DNA of 64,000 nucleotides. Origin: Anas platyrhynchos. Lineage: Eukaryota > Chordata > Aves > Anseriformes > Anatidae. Location of the stretch: the NCBI RefSeq assembly GCF_047663525.1, contig NC_092594.1:39994001-40058000 (forward strand), in the 5' to 3' direction. The notes under the pieces are model-generated. The model searched no databases and was not told the origin of the DNA. It saw nothing but the letters and a program-made list of their open reading frames with translations. This document shows, one piece after another, positions 7,507 to 18,716 of this stretch. Made by a program: the position numbers and the translations under genes. Numbering within the stretch: the first letter of the stretch is position 1; every line of letters starts with the position of its first letter.

Positions 7507-8190
7507 TTGATGTGTAATTTCCTACGCTCCTAGATTTTTCTTCATATGTAAATGAAAGGTTCGTGCTAATTCCCGTTGAAAATATTTCATTTACTTTCTT
7601 GGTTGTATTGTCCTTTCTATGTTCAAAGCTGAGTCAAAAATACGGTAAATTTTGCTTCTAGAAACACCGCAGTTCTTTTGTCTGCACTCCGCATGCTGTA
7701 AACTAGGGATAGGTGACAAATTAATAAAAAAATAAATAAAAGAACACAGCTGCTGCTCCTGCTCTCTTTCTTGTTTTTTGCCCCCTCCTCTTTCCCAGGT
7801 GATTGGGTTTGGGTGCTGGGCGGGGCCAAATGTTATACGAGCCCTAGGCATTCTATCAGAGAGCTCCTCCTGCGTGGGCTGCTCTTTGGGGTCGGTGCTT
7901 TGTTTATTCTTCTGTTAGCTACATGCAGGGTTCTTTTCGTGGGTCAGAGTCTTGTACGATATTTTAGAGGAAACCAATCTAGTAGTACGTGCATTCATTG
8001 CAAGAAGCTCTTTGGAGGTGATTAATTGTTATAGCACTTTTATGGATAGGATGTCAATGTTACTTTGTGTGTTTGCTTTGTTGTTCTATGTCCCTCATGA
8101 TTTTTGCAGGGTTATAGGGCAGATGCCACCAGGTCTACCCCTTTTGTTGTTTTTGTTTTGTTTGATTTATTTTTCTTATTTTCTTTTTCG
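7507..8190 (+). promoter_or_regulatory. Promoter/exon-1 cassette D, decayed
   Basis: Another full-length cassette copy, starting at GATGTGTAATTTCC and GCTCCTAGATTTTTC. CCAAT (ATTGG at 7802) and GC box (GGGCGGGG at 7818-7825) are kept. The TATA word has become TTATACGA, and the splice donor that is GGGGTAAGTG elsewhere reads GGGGTCGGTG (about 7888-7897). It probably no longer yields a spliced transcript. The poly(A) word upstream has also decayed (GTAAATGAAAG). After 8160 a T-rich stretch leads into telomere-like DNA. Copies: 18733, 29941, 50628, 61862; absent from unit 4. Confidence 0.65.
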
Positions 8191-8418
8191 GAAGGGGGTT
8201 TGGGATTTGAGCGTCCTATTTTTTTGGGTTTGGGATTTGAGCATCTTAATTTTGTGGGTGTGGGATTTGAGCGTCTTAAGTGTTTGGGTTAGGGCTTTTA
8301 GGCATAGGTCTTCAGGGGTTTAGTGTGGTGGATAGTTTCGGTTAGGTCTGTAGGGGTTTCGAGGATTTCTAGGGTTAGGGCTTGCGGCTTCTTTGTGTAA
8401 GGGCGGTAAGGGCTAGGG
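8190..8418 (+). repeat. Telomere-like tract T2 with 30-bp repeats
   Basis: TGGGATTTGAGC recurs at 8201, 8231 and 8261 (30-bp period). After that come TTAGGG-like words and GGGTTTCGAGGATTTC, parallel to 6575-6785 of T1. With S2 (8419-8762) and the TTAGGG-rich 8763-8826 it forms the second copy of the telomere-like block; the duplicate blocks are about 1.6-1.76 kb apart. Copies at about 19416, 30624, 51311 and 62545; merged with T1 in unit 4. Confidence 0.8.
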
Positions 8419-8762
8419 TTCCAGGGAGTGCTGTTAAATGGAGTTCTCGACAACTCGGCCTCTGATTGGCCGTGCCGGCTGTGCAGGGAATGCTGGTAGG
8501 TGTAGTTTTCCGTCACAAGGCTTCCGGTAGGCCGCGTTGATTGCCCAGAGCATGCCGGGAAATGTAGTTCTGGGACTCCGGACGTCCGGGAGGCCATGTT
8601 GAGCGCCCAGAGCATACCGGGAAATGTAGTTCTGGGACTCCGAACTTCCGGGAGGCCATGTTGAGCGCCCAGAGCATACCGGGAAATGTAGTTCTGGGAC
8701 TCCGGACTTCCGGGAGGCCATGTTGGGTGCCCAGAGCATACCGGGAAATGCAGTTCTCGGGG
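8419..8762 (-). promoter_or_regulatory. 62-bp minisatellite S2, six copies, unit 1
   Basis: Copies start at 8419, 8481, 8543, 8605, 8667 and 8729, exactly 62 bases apart, the last shortened. ZNF143/THAP11-like sites on the minus strand lie at 8550-8569 (AACTACATTTCCCGGCATGC), 8612-8631, 8674-8693 and 8736-8755; the first two copies carry weaker versions. ETS-like ACTTCCGG and YY1-like GGCCATGTTG lie between them. S2 has two more copies than S1. Confidence 0.78.
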
Positions 8763-8826
8763 ACGAGGGCTGGGGCTAGGGTTAGAGTTTAGGGTGAGGG
8801 TTGGGGTTAGGGGTTAGGGTTAGGGC

Positions 8827-9208
8827 TAGTGAATGCTGGTTCTCTGTGTTTGCAGATGACGGTGAGCGTGTTTAAACTAATTCCAGTTGAAGAAGTTTCA
8901 GTTACTTGCTTGGTGACGTTATCCGTTCAACATTAAAAGCTGCAGCAAAAGCAAAAGGGGAGTTTTGCTTCTAGAAACACCACAGGTCTCTTGTCTGCTC
9001 TCGGAATGTTTTTGAGATAAACCAGATCTTAAAAAAAAAGGAAAAAAAAAAACCACAGCTGCTTCTTTTGCTCTCTTCCTACTTCCTTGTGCTTTGCCCC
9101 TCCCCTTTCCCGGGTGATTGGGTTTGGGTGCTGGGCGGGGCTGAATGCTATATGAGCCCCAGGCATGCTAGCAGAGAGCTCCTTCTGCTTGGGCTGCTCT
9201 TTGGGGTA
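8827..9208 (+). promoter_or_regulatory. Promoter/exon-1 cassette E, intact-looking (unit 1)
   Basis: Upstream part from CTAGTGAATGCTGG is nearly the same as cassette fragment C. The core has ATTGG (9117-9121), GGGCGGGG (9133-9140), TATATGAG (9149-9156), a likely start near 9179 and the donor TGGGGTAAGTG (GT at 9206-9207). The CCAAT-to-donor distance is 89 bases, exactly as in cassette B. The nearby S2 minisatellite, about 350-700 bases upstream, may act as its enhancer or CpG-island part; that is inference. Confidence 0.72.
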
Positions 9209-10760
9209 AGTGCTTTGGTTTTCCTTCAGTCAGTTGCAGGGTTCTCTAGGCAGACTGGAGCCTATGGATTTCTGGATTTTAAGTGCTTGGAATTCACTCA
9301 GTAGCGGGATGTTTAGTAGGGGCTGCTGGCTCACTGTTTTTTTGGGATGGTGGGATACTCTTCTGTTTTTGAGCTATATTTTAATCTCTAGATGTATAAA
9401 CCCACTTGTGTAACTCTCCAGAGGACTAAAACCAGCTTGATTGAATGCTACATATGGCTTGGCAGCGTAGATGCAGCATTACCAAGAGACTGAGCAGAGT
9501 TGTATCAGAGTCACCTCTTTCATCTGCAAAGGGTAAGTTTGATTACCCCTGCCGAGGCTTGTGTGTGTGCATGTCTTTTTGGCATTTGTGGAGCTCGGTT
9601 GTTTTTCTTTGTGTGTGTGCATGTTCTTTTTTTTTTTTTTTTGAGGGTCAAACAGTGTGTTTGCTGAGTGTGGTTAGAATGAGGAGGTGGGGAGCTGCTC
9701 AGGACTGGAAGGTTTGGTTTCTAGGAGTATGCGGCATCCTTCCTGTGCGACGTGACTAATTGTTGGGCTGGAACGTTCCAGCTTTCGTGTGTCTTAAGCA
9801 ATGTAGCTTGTGTAGTGTGTGTTGTGTGGCCTGGGCAGAGTTTGCTGTGGTGCAGTGGGCGAAGAATCTGAGTTAGAGCTGGTGAGCAGCTGAAGTACCA
9901 GAGCTGGGAAGAGAGAGGTCTTGGAGCAGGTACGCTGTGGCTGTGAGGTGCCTCAGAGTGTGCTTTTCTGTCTTTTGTTTTGTTTTGTTTTGTTGTTTTT
10001 TTGCAGGTGCTTTGTGCGGTCGTGGACAGGAAAGGGAAATCCTCGTGTCGCGGAGCAGTGAGGGAGGGTGAGTGTTGTCAGCCTGGTCATCCCTTACCTG
10101 AAGCGAAGGGAAGACACTCAGGTGTTTCCCTCAGAGGGTCCGAGGTGAGTCTGTCTGGGATAGAGGAGCAGCGTGGCAGGTGGGCGCTTGCAAGCACAGT
10201 GGTTCTTTTGTCCTTTTGTGTTCCCCGGTGGTGTGGATGATGCTGGCCGCTCCTTTCAAGCTTGGACCTAATTTGCAGGTCCAGAGGCAAGTGGAGTGCT
10301 GTTTTGAAAGGATAAAAGTAAAGCTGGGGTCGCTTATGTTGTTGAGGGATGGGTGCTACTGCTGGCAGCTGAATGTTTATCTTCTGCCTGTGTTTTTCTT
10401 TTGTTCAGGCTGAAATGCAGTGTGCAGTGCAGGATGTGTCAACCAGCTGCCTCTGCAGTGACTCTGGTGCGTGATGAGCAGAGGTAGCTGTTAATTTTGG
10501 GGGTGTGGTTGTCACTGAAGTTATTTTCCTACATCCAATAGCGTAAAATTCCAGTTTGCCTTTTAGAGGCGCTATAAGTGGGTAAAGAGAAGAGATGGAA
10601 GCATGTGCCACGTGGGGCAGGCAAGCGGCTGAGGTACAGGAGGGGATGAGAGTATGTGATTTTTTCCTGGGGGTGGAATGGAATTGATTGTTTTGGTGTA
10701 TAGTCTGTTTTGCTCCTAGATCTTTCATTCATTGTAAATAAAAGTTTGAGCCAGTTCCAG
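9179..10760 (+). ncRNA. Candidate spliced non-coding RNA gene I, cassette E to AATAAA (unit 1)
   Basis: The most complete transcription unit of the repeat, about 1.6 kb. After exon 1 (donor 9206) come exon-like blocks: 9392-9532 (acceptor TTAATCTCTAG, donor GGTAAGTTTG), a block ending at 9929 (donor CAGGTACGC), 10007-10067 (acceptor GTTTTTTTGCAG, donor GGTGAGTG), one ending at about 10155 (donor GAGGTGAGTC), 10409-10466 (acceptor CTTTTGTTCAG, donor GTGCGTG) and 10567-10633. AATAAA lies at 10737-10742. The exon 2 block opens with ATG and a 35-codon frame, too little to call coding. Blocks 10233-10654 pair with 395-783 of transcription unit II, so the two are old duplicates. The exact exon set needs RNA evidence. 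Confidence 0.5.
10737..10742 (+). terminator. Poly(A) signal AATAAA, end of gene I
   Basis: AATAAA in CATTGTAAATAAAAG, followed by a GT-containing stretch. Paralogous to the signal at 2889. Other units: 21969, 33177, 42628, 53864. Confidence 0.55.
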
Positions 10761-11230
10761 TTAGGAATGTTCTAGTTACGACCCAGCAAGTATTGTCCTT
10801 TTAATGTTAAAAAAAAGTGCGGCAAAAGCATGGGTGCAGATCTGTTTCAGGTCTTGTGCATCATATTCGGTTGGAGATCACGTCTGTTTCCATCCTCACT
10901 CTTGCAGAAGTCATCTGGGCCGCATCAGGAGCTCTTGCTTGGGAATTGATTTCCTAAGTGTCTTCTTAGGGGGTTTTCAGTCCCCATCCTTCTGGTCTCT
11001 TGTCTTGAAGGCAGGCTTTTTAGGCCTCCGTCATCCCAGTTCTGGCAGTTGCTTCCAGTTGCATGTTGTGACATTTGAGTCTCTCCTGGGGTCTGGTGCA
11101 GAGCACCTGTTCTGACGTGCTGTTGCTGTAGGGCTTTCTTTTTGGGGGTCACTTTTTCTTGTGCCTTGTGTTGTGTGTTTTGTTTGTAGTGTTTGTGGCG
11201 TGCCTGTGTGTGTGTACGTGTTTGGTCTGG
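10744..11230 (+). other. Cassette fragment F and unit-end spacer
   Basis: 10744-10835 is a diverged, shortened piece of the cassette upstream part (CCAGTTCCAGTTAGG, GTCCTTTTAATGTTAAAA, CGGCAAAAGCATGGG). It stops before any promoter core. 10836-11160 has no recognised element and no coding gene. From 11190 an exon-like block (acceptor TTTGTTTGTAG) runs into the next unit and ends at donor GTAACG (11261/11262). Nothing here explains how transcription unit II would be started, unless it reads through from gene I. Confidence 0.5.
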
Positions 11231-12543
11231 AGCTGTCCTGCCTGGCAGTTAGTGATGACAGGTAACGTGGCAGTGCATGGGTGTACTAATACATTGTCTG
11301 GACTGTTTTGGTAAAGATATCCAGTCTGCCTCTGGGCACGTACTGAAGGGCAGCTGGCACAGTCATCTCTGTGGTGTTTGGCAGACTGGAGGGGGGAGAG
11401 TTGAGCTGCTTGCGAGCAACTGCTCGCATAGCACTTGAACGGTGTGCTTGAGGAGGTCTGTCGAATCTTGAAAGCTTACAGATATGGGGTTTTGAATTTT
11501 TTATTTTTATTTCTTTCCTGTCCCCAGTAGAGCGTAAACCTTTGGAGGAACCTGTCACAGGAAAGAGCTCCTTCTGGAACTGTTCAGCACTCGGGAGGCA
11601 ACTGGGTGACTGGCTTGATCTACTTCTGAGGTGCTGAGGCAAGGAGGCTGCTGTTTTGAAACGATAGTATTGTAAATGGGGTCCCTTTTGTGTTGTTGAG
11701 GGATGGGTGCTAATGCTGGCAGCTGAATGATTGATTCTCTTGTGCCTGTTTTCATTTGTTAAAGCTGAAACACAGTGTACGACACGGGACTTGACGACCA
11801 GAGCTGCTTTTGGCAAGGTGAGTGATGAACAGATATAGAAGGTAATTTAGGGGTGCAGTTGTCACTGCAGTTACTGAACTACACAAAGTACAGTAAAAAT
11901 CCTGTTTATATTTCAGGGGTGTTGTAGCTGGCCTAAGAGAGCAGATGGAAGCATCTGCCTCGAGGGGAGGGGAGGGCAGGGCACGGAGGTAAGGCAGCAG
12001 ATGAGAGTAACTGTCCCAGCTGTGCTGTGGCTTTGGATGCTGCTTCAGCCTATGCTTTTCTTTTTGTTTCACATTTGTCTCACACAGGCTGAGTGGGGCC
12101 AAGCTGCACTCTGAAGAGCAGCACGAGAAGGGCGGGCTGGTTGTGAGCTGGATCGGAGCAGAACTGCCAAGTAGCACGAGGTGAGTGCGAAGGGTATCCA
12201 TCTTGCTTTACAGGTGCCATGGCAGGCTCTCTAGAGAAGTGGTTGAGGATTGGAGAAGAGGTTGCAGATGATCAAGGAGCGACACGTGCAGGGATGGCTT
12301 GAAAAGGGTATGGCTGCTTTCTCTTCTGTTTATCAGGTGTCCCAGGCAATGTGGGCTGTGGTGTTAGTCTTTAGAATCGGAACAAAGCAGGTGCTGAAAT
12401 GCTGCGTCTGTTTGTTTTTTTGTGTTGGGGTTGCACCTTGGTGAGTGTAGGGATGGGTTTTAAGTGGGTGCAGCGGAGGGCCTGGCCCCAGTGTCCTGTA
12501 GTGTGTTTTGACCCATCAGCATAGCCTTTTGGTTCTCAGGTAG

Positions 12544-13740
12544 TGTCGCGTTAAAGGGGTGTAGCTGATTAACCGTTACGGGCCCGGTTGGATTCAGAGT
12601 ACTGAACCAGTCGGACATTCACCAAAACTGGGGGTCCGTTCGGACATTCACCAAAAACGTAATAACCGCCTGGGGGTCCGCTCAGACATTCACCAAAAAC
12701 GTATTAACCACCTGGGGGTCCGTTCAGACATTCACCAACAATGCATTAACCGTCTGGGGGTCTGGTTAGATTCAGAACACTGAACTATCACGGATAACCA
12801 CCCTCACCCTAGTTGCATTAATGAGAGCTATCACAATGCAATCAAGTATGGTTTATTACAGCAACAGGTAATCAGGTTCTTTTGGATTGCCGGTGATAGT
12901 GACTATCTGCAAAAGCAAGCTAGTATGCATGAAATACACAGGTGTTATAGGTGTTACAGGTGTTACAGGTGCGCAGCCTAGAAATAAACGCGTTAAAAGG
13001 ATCAAAGACTCTATGGAGATTTATAAGCAAATATTCAGATCTCACCCAAAGGCGTCCCAATGGGGGGGCAAGAGAGGCTCAGCCCGTCGACTGATCCCAG
13101 GAGTCAGGAGGTCCTAAGGATGTTGTATGTCCTCGGGATGGTATCTCCCCTGACGATGGTATCTTCCCTAACATCCCCTCTCTCTTGGGCCAATTTATAT
13201 TATTTTCTATCTTTTAGGTGGAGCTTGAGTGGCTCTAGTCAAGCATATCTTAGTTATGATTGGTGTAAAGTTTTCCCGTCTCCGTTTAAAGTAATAGGCT
13301 CCGAGAAATTCAGAGCGCATGCTCAGTGAGGGGTGGTCGCACCTTGGAGGCGGGTAGCTTTTGGGATGGAGGTGTGTTTTGGTATTATAATGATATTATA
13401 ATGAGCAAAAAGTACACTAGGGTACAGCATTTGTCAAAACATGACAGGTCTTTGGCTTAGGGTGGCAAAAAGTGCAGCTTTGTGCACAAGAACAATCGAG
13501 GCCCCACCTGATTACAGAGCCTAGCCGTGGTGTCTCCACTCCACTCTACGCTCCGTGGTGTTCCTTAGAGCTAGCACACCAAGTTTCCCCAGCGCGATAG
13601 CATCTAAGGTTGGGAGCCTAGGGAATGCTCAGATAATGCAGTTATGCCCTACCCTGAAAGCCTCTTCAATGCTGTACCTTTTCCTTAAAAGTATGAATGT
13701 TAGTTTTATTTTCCTAGTTACTTCAGGCATTTACACCACA
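12544..13740 (-). mobile_element. Solo LTR, 1.2 kb, unit 2
   Basis: Same ends and same GGTAG duplication as in unit 1; full length, 1197 bp. Confidence 0.82.
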
Positions 13741-13821
13741 GGTAGCTTACTGAAGTAAGTGATTTTGCCTGCAAGTGGAATGGATTTTTTTTTTTTTTTT
13801 TTTGGTGTGCAATCAGTTCTG

Positions 13822-14088
13822 TGTTGCCTTCAGGGGGCAGTGGCGACCTGGTTCAGGAACGGCACGGCGACCAACCCCAGGCCGCTCGGTCCATCGGCTC
13901 ACAGACACCAATGTGGTGGATGGCAAATGGCATTTATTGTCGAGTCACATGGGCTTATATACCCGAGGCCCATAGCGTCACTTCCGCTTGCTTACATCAC
14001 AGACCACACACTGCTGTCCGTCAAGGGAGGGGCTCCACCTTTCCGTACATTGCGACATCTTCCGGCCACCAGACCCTAACTACCCACA
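13822..14088 (-). mobile_element. Solo LTR, alpharetrovirus-like, unit 2
   Basis: Same ends and GTTCTG duplication; 267 bp. Confidence 0.88.
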
Positions 14089-15284
14089 GTTCTGCTCCTA
14101 GATTTTTCTTTTTATGTAAATAAAAGATCGAGCTAATTCCAGATGGAAAAAAAAATCAGTTACTTTCTTGGTCAGTTTGTCCTTTTAATATTCAAAGCTG
14201 CAGCAAAAGCATGGGGATTTTCTAGAAACACCCTAGCTCTCCTGTCTGCACTCTGCATGCTGTTGAGCTAAGCCATATAAATGAATAAAGAAACCACAGC
14301 TACTGCTCCTTTCTGATTTTTTTTTTTTTTTTTTTTTTTTGTGCTTTCCCCCTTGCACTTTCCCAGGTGATTGGCTTCAGGTTCCAGGTGGGACCTAGTG
14401 GTAACTGAGTTGCAGGTATTCCATGACAGAGCTCATTCTGCCTGGGCTGCTTTTTGGGGTAAGCGCTTTGTTTTTCCTTCAGTCAGTTGCAGGGTTCTTT
14501 AGGTGGGTCAGAGTCTATGGACTGATGCGTTTTCCAGTAGAAACCGGTACGCATATCTTTTTGAGTTGGTAACTGGTAGGATCTGTCACTGTAAAGCAAT
14601 CTAGTAGTAGGTGCCTGTATTGCACGCAGCTCTTCCTCAGGTGAGTAGTTGTTATGGCAGTTTTACGGATGGTATGGTGATGTTACTTTGTGTGTTTGCT
14701 TTGTGGTTCTGGGTCCCTTCTGATTTTTGCCGAATTACGGGGCTTTCTGTGAGTCTTTGCCTGTATGTCAAATATTATCAAAGTTACAACCTTGCTGTTA
14801 AAGTGATGGAGCAGGGTTTAGTTGAAATGTATCATGGAAGCTCCCTGTGTGAGCATGTGTCTGAAAATGGCAGCAGTGGGCACGTAAGGGGTAGTCTGTT
14901 TCAAGTTTAGGGACAGTTTGTTATATTTCTGGAGCTTTTGCCTGTGTGTTTTCTGTCTGTCGAGTCTTTAGACCATAAAGCCTTCTAGGCTTTATGTCCT
15001 TGAATTTACGTATTAGAAGTACGTTTATGAGGGGTTGCCAGGTACGTTGTTTTTGGGAAACCGTGGGGTATGGTTCCTTGAGTGCATAAGTGCAGTAGTG
15101 CCAAGAGAGTGAGCAGGGCCACCTTCTTCATCTCTGCAGAATAAGTCTGTTCGGGCACACTTCTCAGGTAAATGTAGTGAGCAGATGAGGTAAAGGAGCT
15201 GGGAACAGAGAGGTATTGCACCGTAGCATGTTGCATCAGTAGTAGTCAGCGTTGCGGAGGAGGTGGGTGTCAGGGCTGGCGTGC

Positions 15285-15706
15285 TAGTGAATGCTGGTTC
15301 TCTGTTTTTGCAAGTGATGATGAACCTGTTTGACGTAATTCCATTTGAAAAAGTTCCAGTTACTGGCCTGGTCGTGTCGTCCTTTCAATGTTAAAAGCTG
15401 CAGCAAAAGCATGGGGATTGTTGCTTCTAGAAACACCACAGGTCACCTGTCTGCTCTCTGCATGTTTTTCAAGTAAAGCAGATCTTAAAAAAAACAAAAA
15501 CAAAAAAAAAAAAACAAAACAAACAAACAAAGAAAGAAAATAATAAAAAACTGCTGCTGCTGCTCCTGCTTTCTTTCTACTTCCTTGTGCTTTGCCCCTC
15601 CCCTTTTCCAGGTGATTGGGTTTGGGTGCTGGGCGGGGCTGAATGCTATATGAGCCCCAGGCATGCTATCAGAGAGCTCCTTCTGCCTGGGCTGCTCCTT
15701 GGGGTA
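15285..15706 (+). promoter_or_regulatory. Promoter/exon-1 cassette B, unit 2
   Basis: CCAAT at 15615, donor GT at 15704; core identical to unit 1. The A-rich tract differs in composition (it contains CAAAACAAAC). Confidence 0.7.
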
Positions 15707-17096
15707 AGTGCTTTGTTTTTCCTTTAGTCAGTTGCAGGGTTCTCTAGGCAGGCTGGAGTTTATAGATTTCTAGAATTTTTAAGTGCTTGGAATTCACTTA
15801 GGAGAGGGATGTTTAATAGAGGTTTCTGGCTCACTGTTTTTTGGGATGGTGGGATACTCTTCTGTTTTTGAGCTGTATTTTAATCTCTAAATGTATAAAC
15901 CAGCAGTAGGTAAACATTAGGAGGAACCGGTCAAAGGTAACAGCGCTTTCTGGAACCGTCAAGTTCTTGTTCGGCAACGTAGTGACTGGTTTGATCTACT
16001 TCACAGATGGAGAGGCAAGTGGACTGCTCTCTTTGAAATAATAAAATTGAAAACATAAAGTTTGTCAAAGATGGCAGTGCATGTTTGCAGTCTGTTTATT
16101 GCTTTTGCCAGTGGTAGATAACATTTATAAGGAATCGGTGAAAGGAAAGAGCGCCTTCTGGAACTGTGAAGCTCTGTGTTGGCAACTCGGTGACTGGCTG
16201 GACCTACTGTCCATCTCCAGAGGGAAGCGGACTGCTATTTTGAAATTAAAAAATACTAATAAAAATAAAAAAAATATGGTGCTGCTCTATGACGCCCGGA
16301 GGACTGCCACTCTGCATGGCAGTTAAAAAGAATGTGGTTTGGAGATGGAGAGCCACAGAGATGAAGCAGCTGGGAAGAGAGACACAAGTATTGCAGTAGG
16401 TAGGCTGTGGTTATGAGGTGCCTCAGGATGTGCTTTTTTTCTTGTTTCCGCCCTTCCCTCGTGCAGCCTTGGAGAGATGAAGTCCCCATGGTGTGGAGTG
16501 GTGCAAAAAGGTAAGAGGGTTGTCGGCCCGGTCAGTTTCCTTCACCAATGCTAAGGCAAGTCTTTGAAGAGAAACAGCCTGGTTGCTTGTGCTGCCCCCT
16601 GTTGAACTAAGCCAGACCAAAAACAGGGCTGCTGTTCCTCCTGCTCTCTTTGCCTCTTCTCATCTTGCAGAGGAATGGTCCAGCAATTCGGGTTAATAGG
16701 GGACAAGAGAACAAAGGGGTTTCAGAATAACTGCTAACTGTTATGACTATTGCATGGGGCACTATGCAAGTCTCTGACATCCAGCCAAGATGGACAAAGG
16801 AGAAGGACAAGGGAAAAGCCTGGGAGGAAGACTATGAGCCTTCAGTACGAGAGACCCGCAGAGGGACCACCAGAGACTGATAACACATGCGCCAGTGGGC
16901 GGGTTGGGATTCCAGGAACTAGTTATAATAACCCTGCCTTTTCTAGAAGTAGTAATGAATATGTATTAGCCCAGGAGCATAAAAACCAGCCGCCTGCTGT
17001 GACTTGTGTGCGTCTCGGTGGAGCAGAGACTCCCGGCGCACCCAGTGCTGTTTGCTTACCTCTATTCATTTAATAAATTGTAAACTTTGATTGTAA
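15677..17096 (+). ncRNA. Candidate transcription unit from cassette B, unit 2
   Basis: Copy displaced by 11226 bases; splice signals of the 45-nt block are unchanged. Confidence 0.42.
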
Positions 17097-17128
17097 TCCT
17101 ATTTGGGACTTAGTCATTTATTACAACA
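16739..17128 (+). mobile_element. LTR-like element, ~390 bp, unit 2
   Basis: Same ends and signals as in unit 1. Confidence 0.62.
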
Positions 17129-17488
17129 GACAACCTTGTAAAATGCAGACAACCAGAATCCTTACAACAATTAAGTGGAAATCACGGTGTAAGAAACATT
17201 ACCACCTCAAAGAGTAAAAGCCTCAAAAGAAATGTGACTTGTAACAGGCCAGCAGCTGTGTGTTTTCGGTGAAGCACCAGGTAGAGTATAAACCTGGATT
17301 GCACAGTTAATGGGGAAACGGGAGGGTCCTGGTCCTTGGGAGGGAAAAAAAAAAGTATATAAACTGTGTATGGAATCGGTAGGTGCCCTCCTGCTTGCGG
17401 GACACCCGCCATTGTAATCTCAAATACAAATGCTACTGTACTGAGATCCTCTCCTGAGCCTATGTTATTTCCCAAAGATTGATTCGCG

Positions 17489-17906
17489 GTTTTAAGGCTT
17501 CAGGGATAGGGCCCTAGGGTTGGGTTTCAGGGTAAGCGTTCTCAGGGTTTATGTTTAGGATTTTAAGGTTTTTAGTTTTAGGGTTGGAGTTTTAACGGTT
17601 AGGATTTTAGGGATTTGAGGGTTAGGGTTTTAAGGGTTTCAGGGTTAGCGTGTCAGGGTTTTGGAGTTTTTTGGGTTGTAGTGTTGATAGTTTTTTTAGG
17701 GTTAGGTTCTTAGGGTTTTATTTTTGGTCAGTTATTTACGGTTAGGGTTTTAAGATCTTCTTATTATTTTTTTTTTTCAGGTTAGGTTCTCCTGGGTTAG
17801 GGTTTTGAGCATCTTAATATTTTGGGTTGGGTTTGGGATTTGAGCGTCTTAATTTTGTGGGCTTGGGCGCTGTGAGCGTCTTAAGTGTTTGGGTTAGGGC
17901 TTTTAG
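17489..17906 (+). repeat. Degenerate telomere-like tract T1, unit 2
   Basis: Same composition and orientation as unit 1; the better-preserved part follows S1 at about 18238-18294. Confidence 0.85.
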
Positions 17907-18011
17907 GCATAGGTCTTCAGGGGTTTAGTTTGGGTCAGGTCTGTAGGGGTTTCGAGGATTTTTAGGGTTAGGGCTTGCGGCTTTTTTGTGTAAGGGCGGT
18001 AAGGGCTAGGG

Positions 18012-18236
18012 TTCCAGGGAGTGCTGTTAAATGCAGTTCTCGACAACTCGGCCTCTGATTGGCCGTGCCGGCTGTGCAGGGAATGCTGGTAGGTGTAGTT
18101 TTCCGTCACAAGGCTTCCGGTAGGCCGCGTTGATTGCCCAGAGCATGCCGGGAAATGTAGTTCTGGGACTCCGAACTTCCGGGAGGCCATGTTGAGCGCC
18201 CAGAGCATACCGGGAAATGCAGTTCTCGGGGACTAG
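18012..18236 (-). promoter_or_regulatory. 62-bp minisatellite S1, unit 2
   Basis: Four copies with the S1-type words AAATGCAG and CTCCGAACTTCC. Confidence 0.75.
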
Positions 18237-18555
18237 GGCTGGAGCTAGGGTTAGAGTTTAGGGTGAGGGTTGGGGTTAGGGTTAGGGGTTAGGGCTAGTG
18301 AATGCTGGTTCTCTGTGTTTGCAGATGACGGTGAGCGTGTTTAAACTAATTCCAGTTGAAGAAGTTTCAGTTACTTGCTTGGTGACGTTATCAGTTCAAC
18401 GTTAAAAGCTGCAGCAAAAGCAAAAGGGGATTTTTGCTTCTAGAAACACCCCAGTTCTCCTGTCTGCACTCTGCATGCTGTTGAGCTAAGCCTTATAAAT
18501 AAGTAAATAAACCAGAGCTGCTGCTGCTCCTCTTTTTGCTTTTTTGTGCTTTCCC

Positions 18556-18716
18556 CGCATGCGACCTCTGCCGCCCCCTGCTGGTGGAAAACGTGTACTG
18601 CAGGCGGCCGGGGGCGCGCATGCGCGGTGACGCCCGCGGGCGCCCTCTGCCGCCCCCTGCTGGTGGAAAACAAGTACTGCAGGCGGCCGGGGGCCGCGCA
18701 TGCGCGTTGCTTATTA
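18556..18716 (-). promoter_or_regulatory. Tandem CTCF + NRF1 motif doublet, unit 2
   Basis: CTCF cores at 18570 and 18649; NRF1 palindromes at 18616 and 18696. Confidence 0.82.

Larger units (their letters stand above)
1..11230 (+). repeat. Macrosatellite unit 1 (11230 bp)
   Basis: Reference copy for this annotation. Private features: the A-rich tract near 4260-4320 has a different length and composition from the other units, and the telomere-like stretch just before 8828 lacks one TTAGGG hexamer present in units 2, 3, 5 and 6. It shares an A at about 2203 (in ATTTATCAAAAC) with unit 5, and an A at about 10879 (GATCACG) with unit 4. Confidence 0.97.
11190..14140 (+). ncRNA. Candidate transcription unit II, copy across units 1/2
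   Basis: This copy includes the first exon-like block, 11190-11261 (acceptor TTTGTTTGTAG, donor GTAACG), which the arbitrary unit boundary splits. Other blocks lie 11230 bases after those of unit 1. The poly(A) signal is at 14119. Confidence 0.5.

Noticed and set aside
7952-8323. 123-aa plus-strand hydrophobic ORF
   Set aside because: It covers T-rich DNA and the 30-bp telomere-like repeats; the F/L/V-rich, WDLSVL-type repeats reflect base composition, not a membrane protein.
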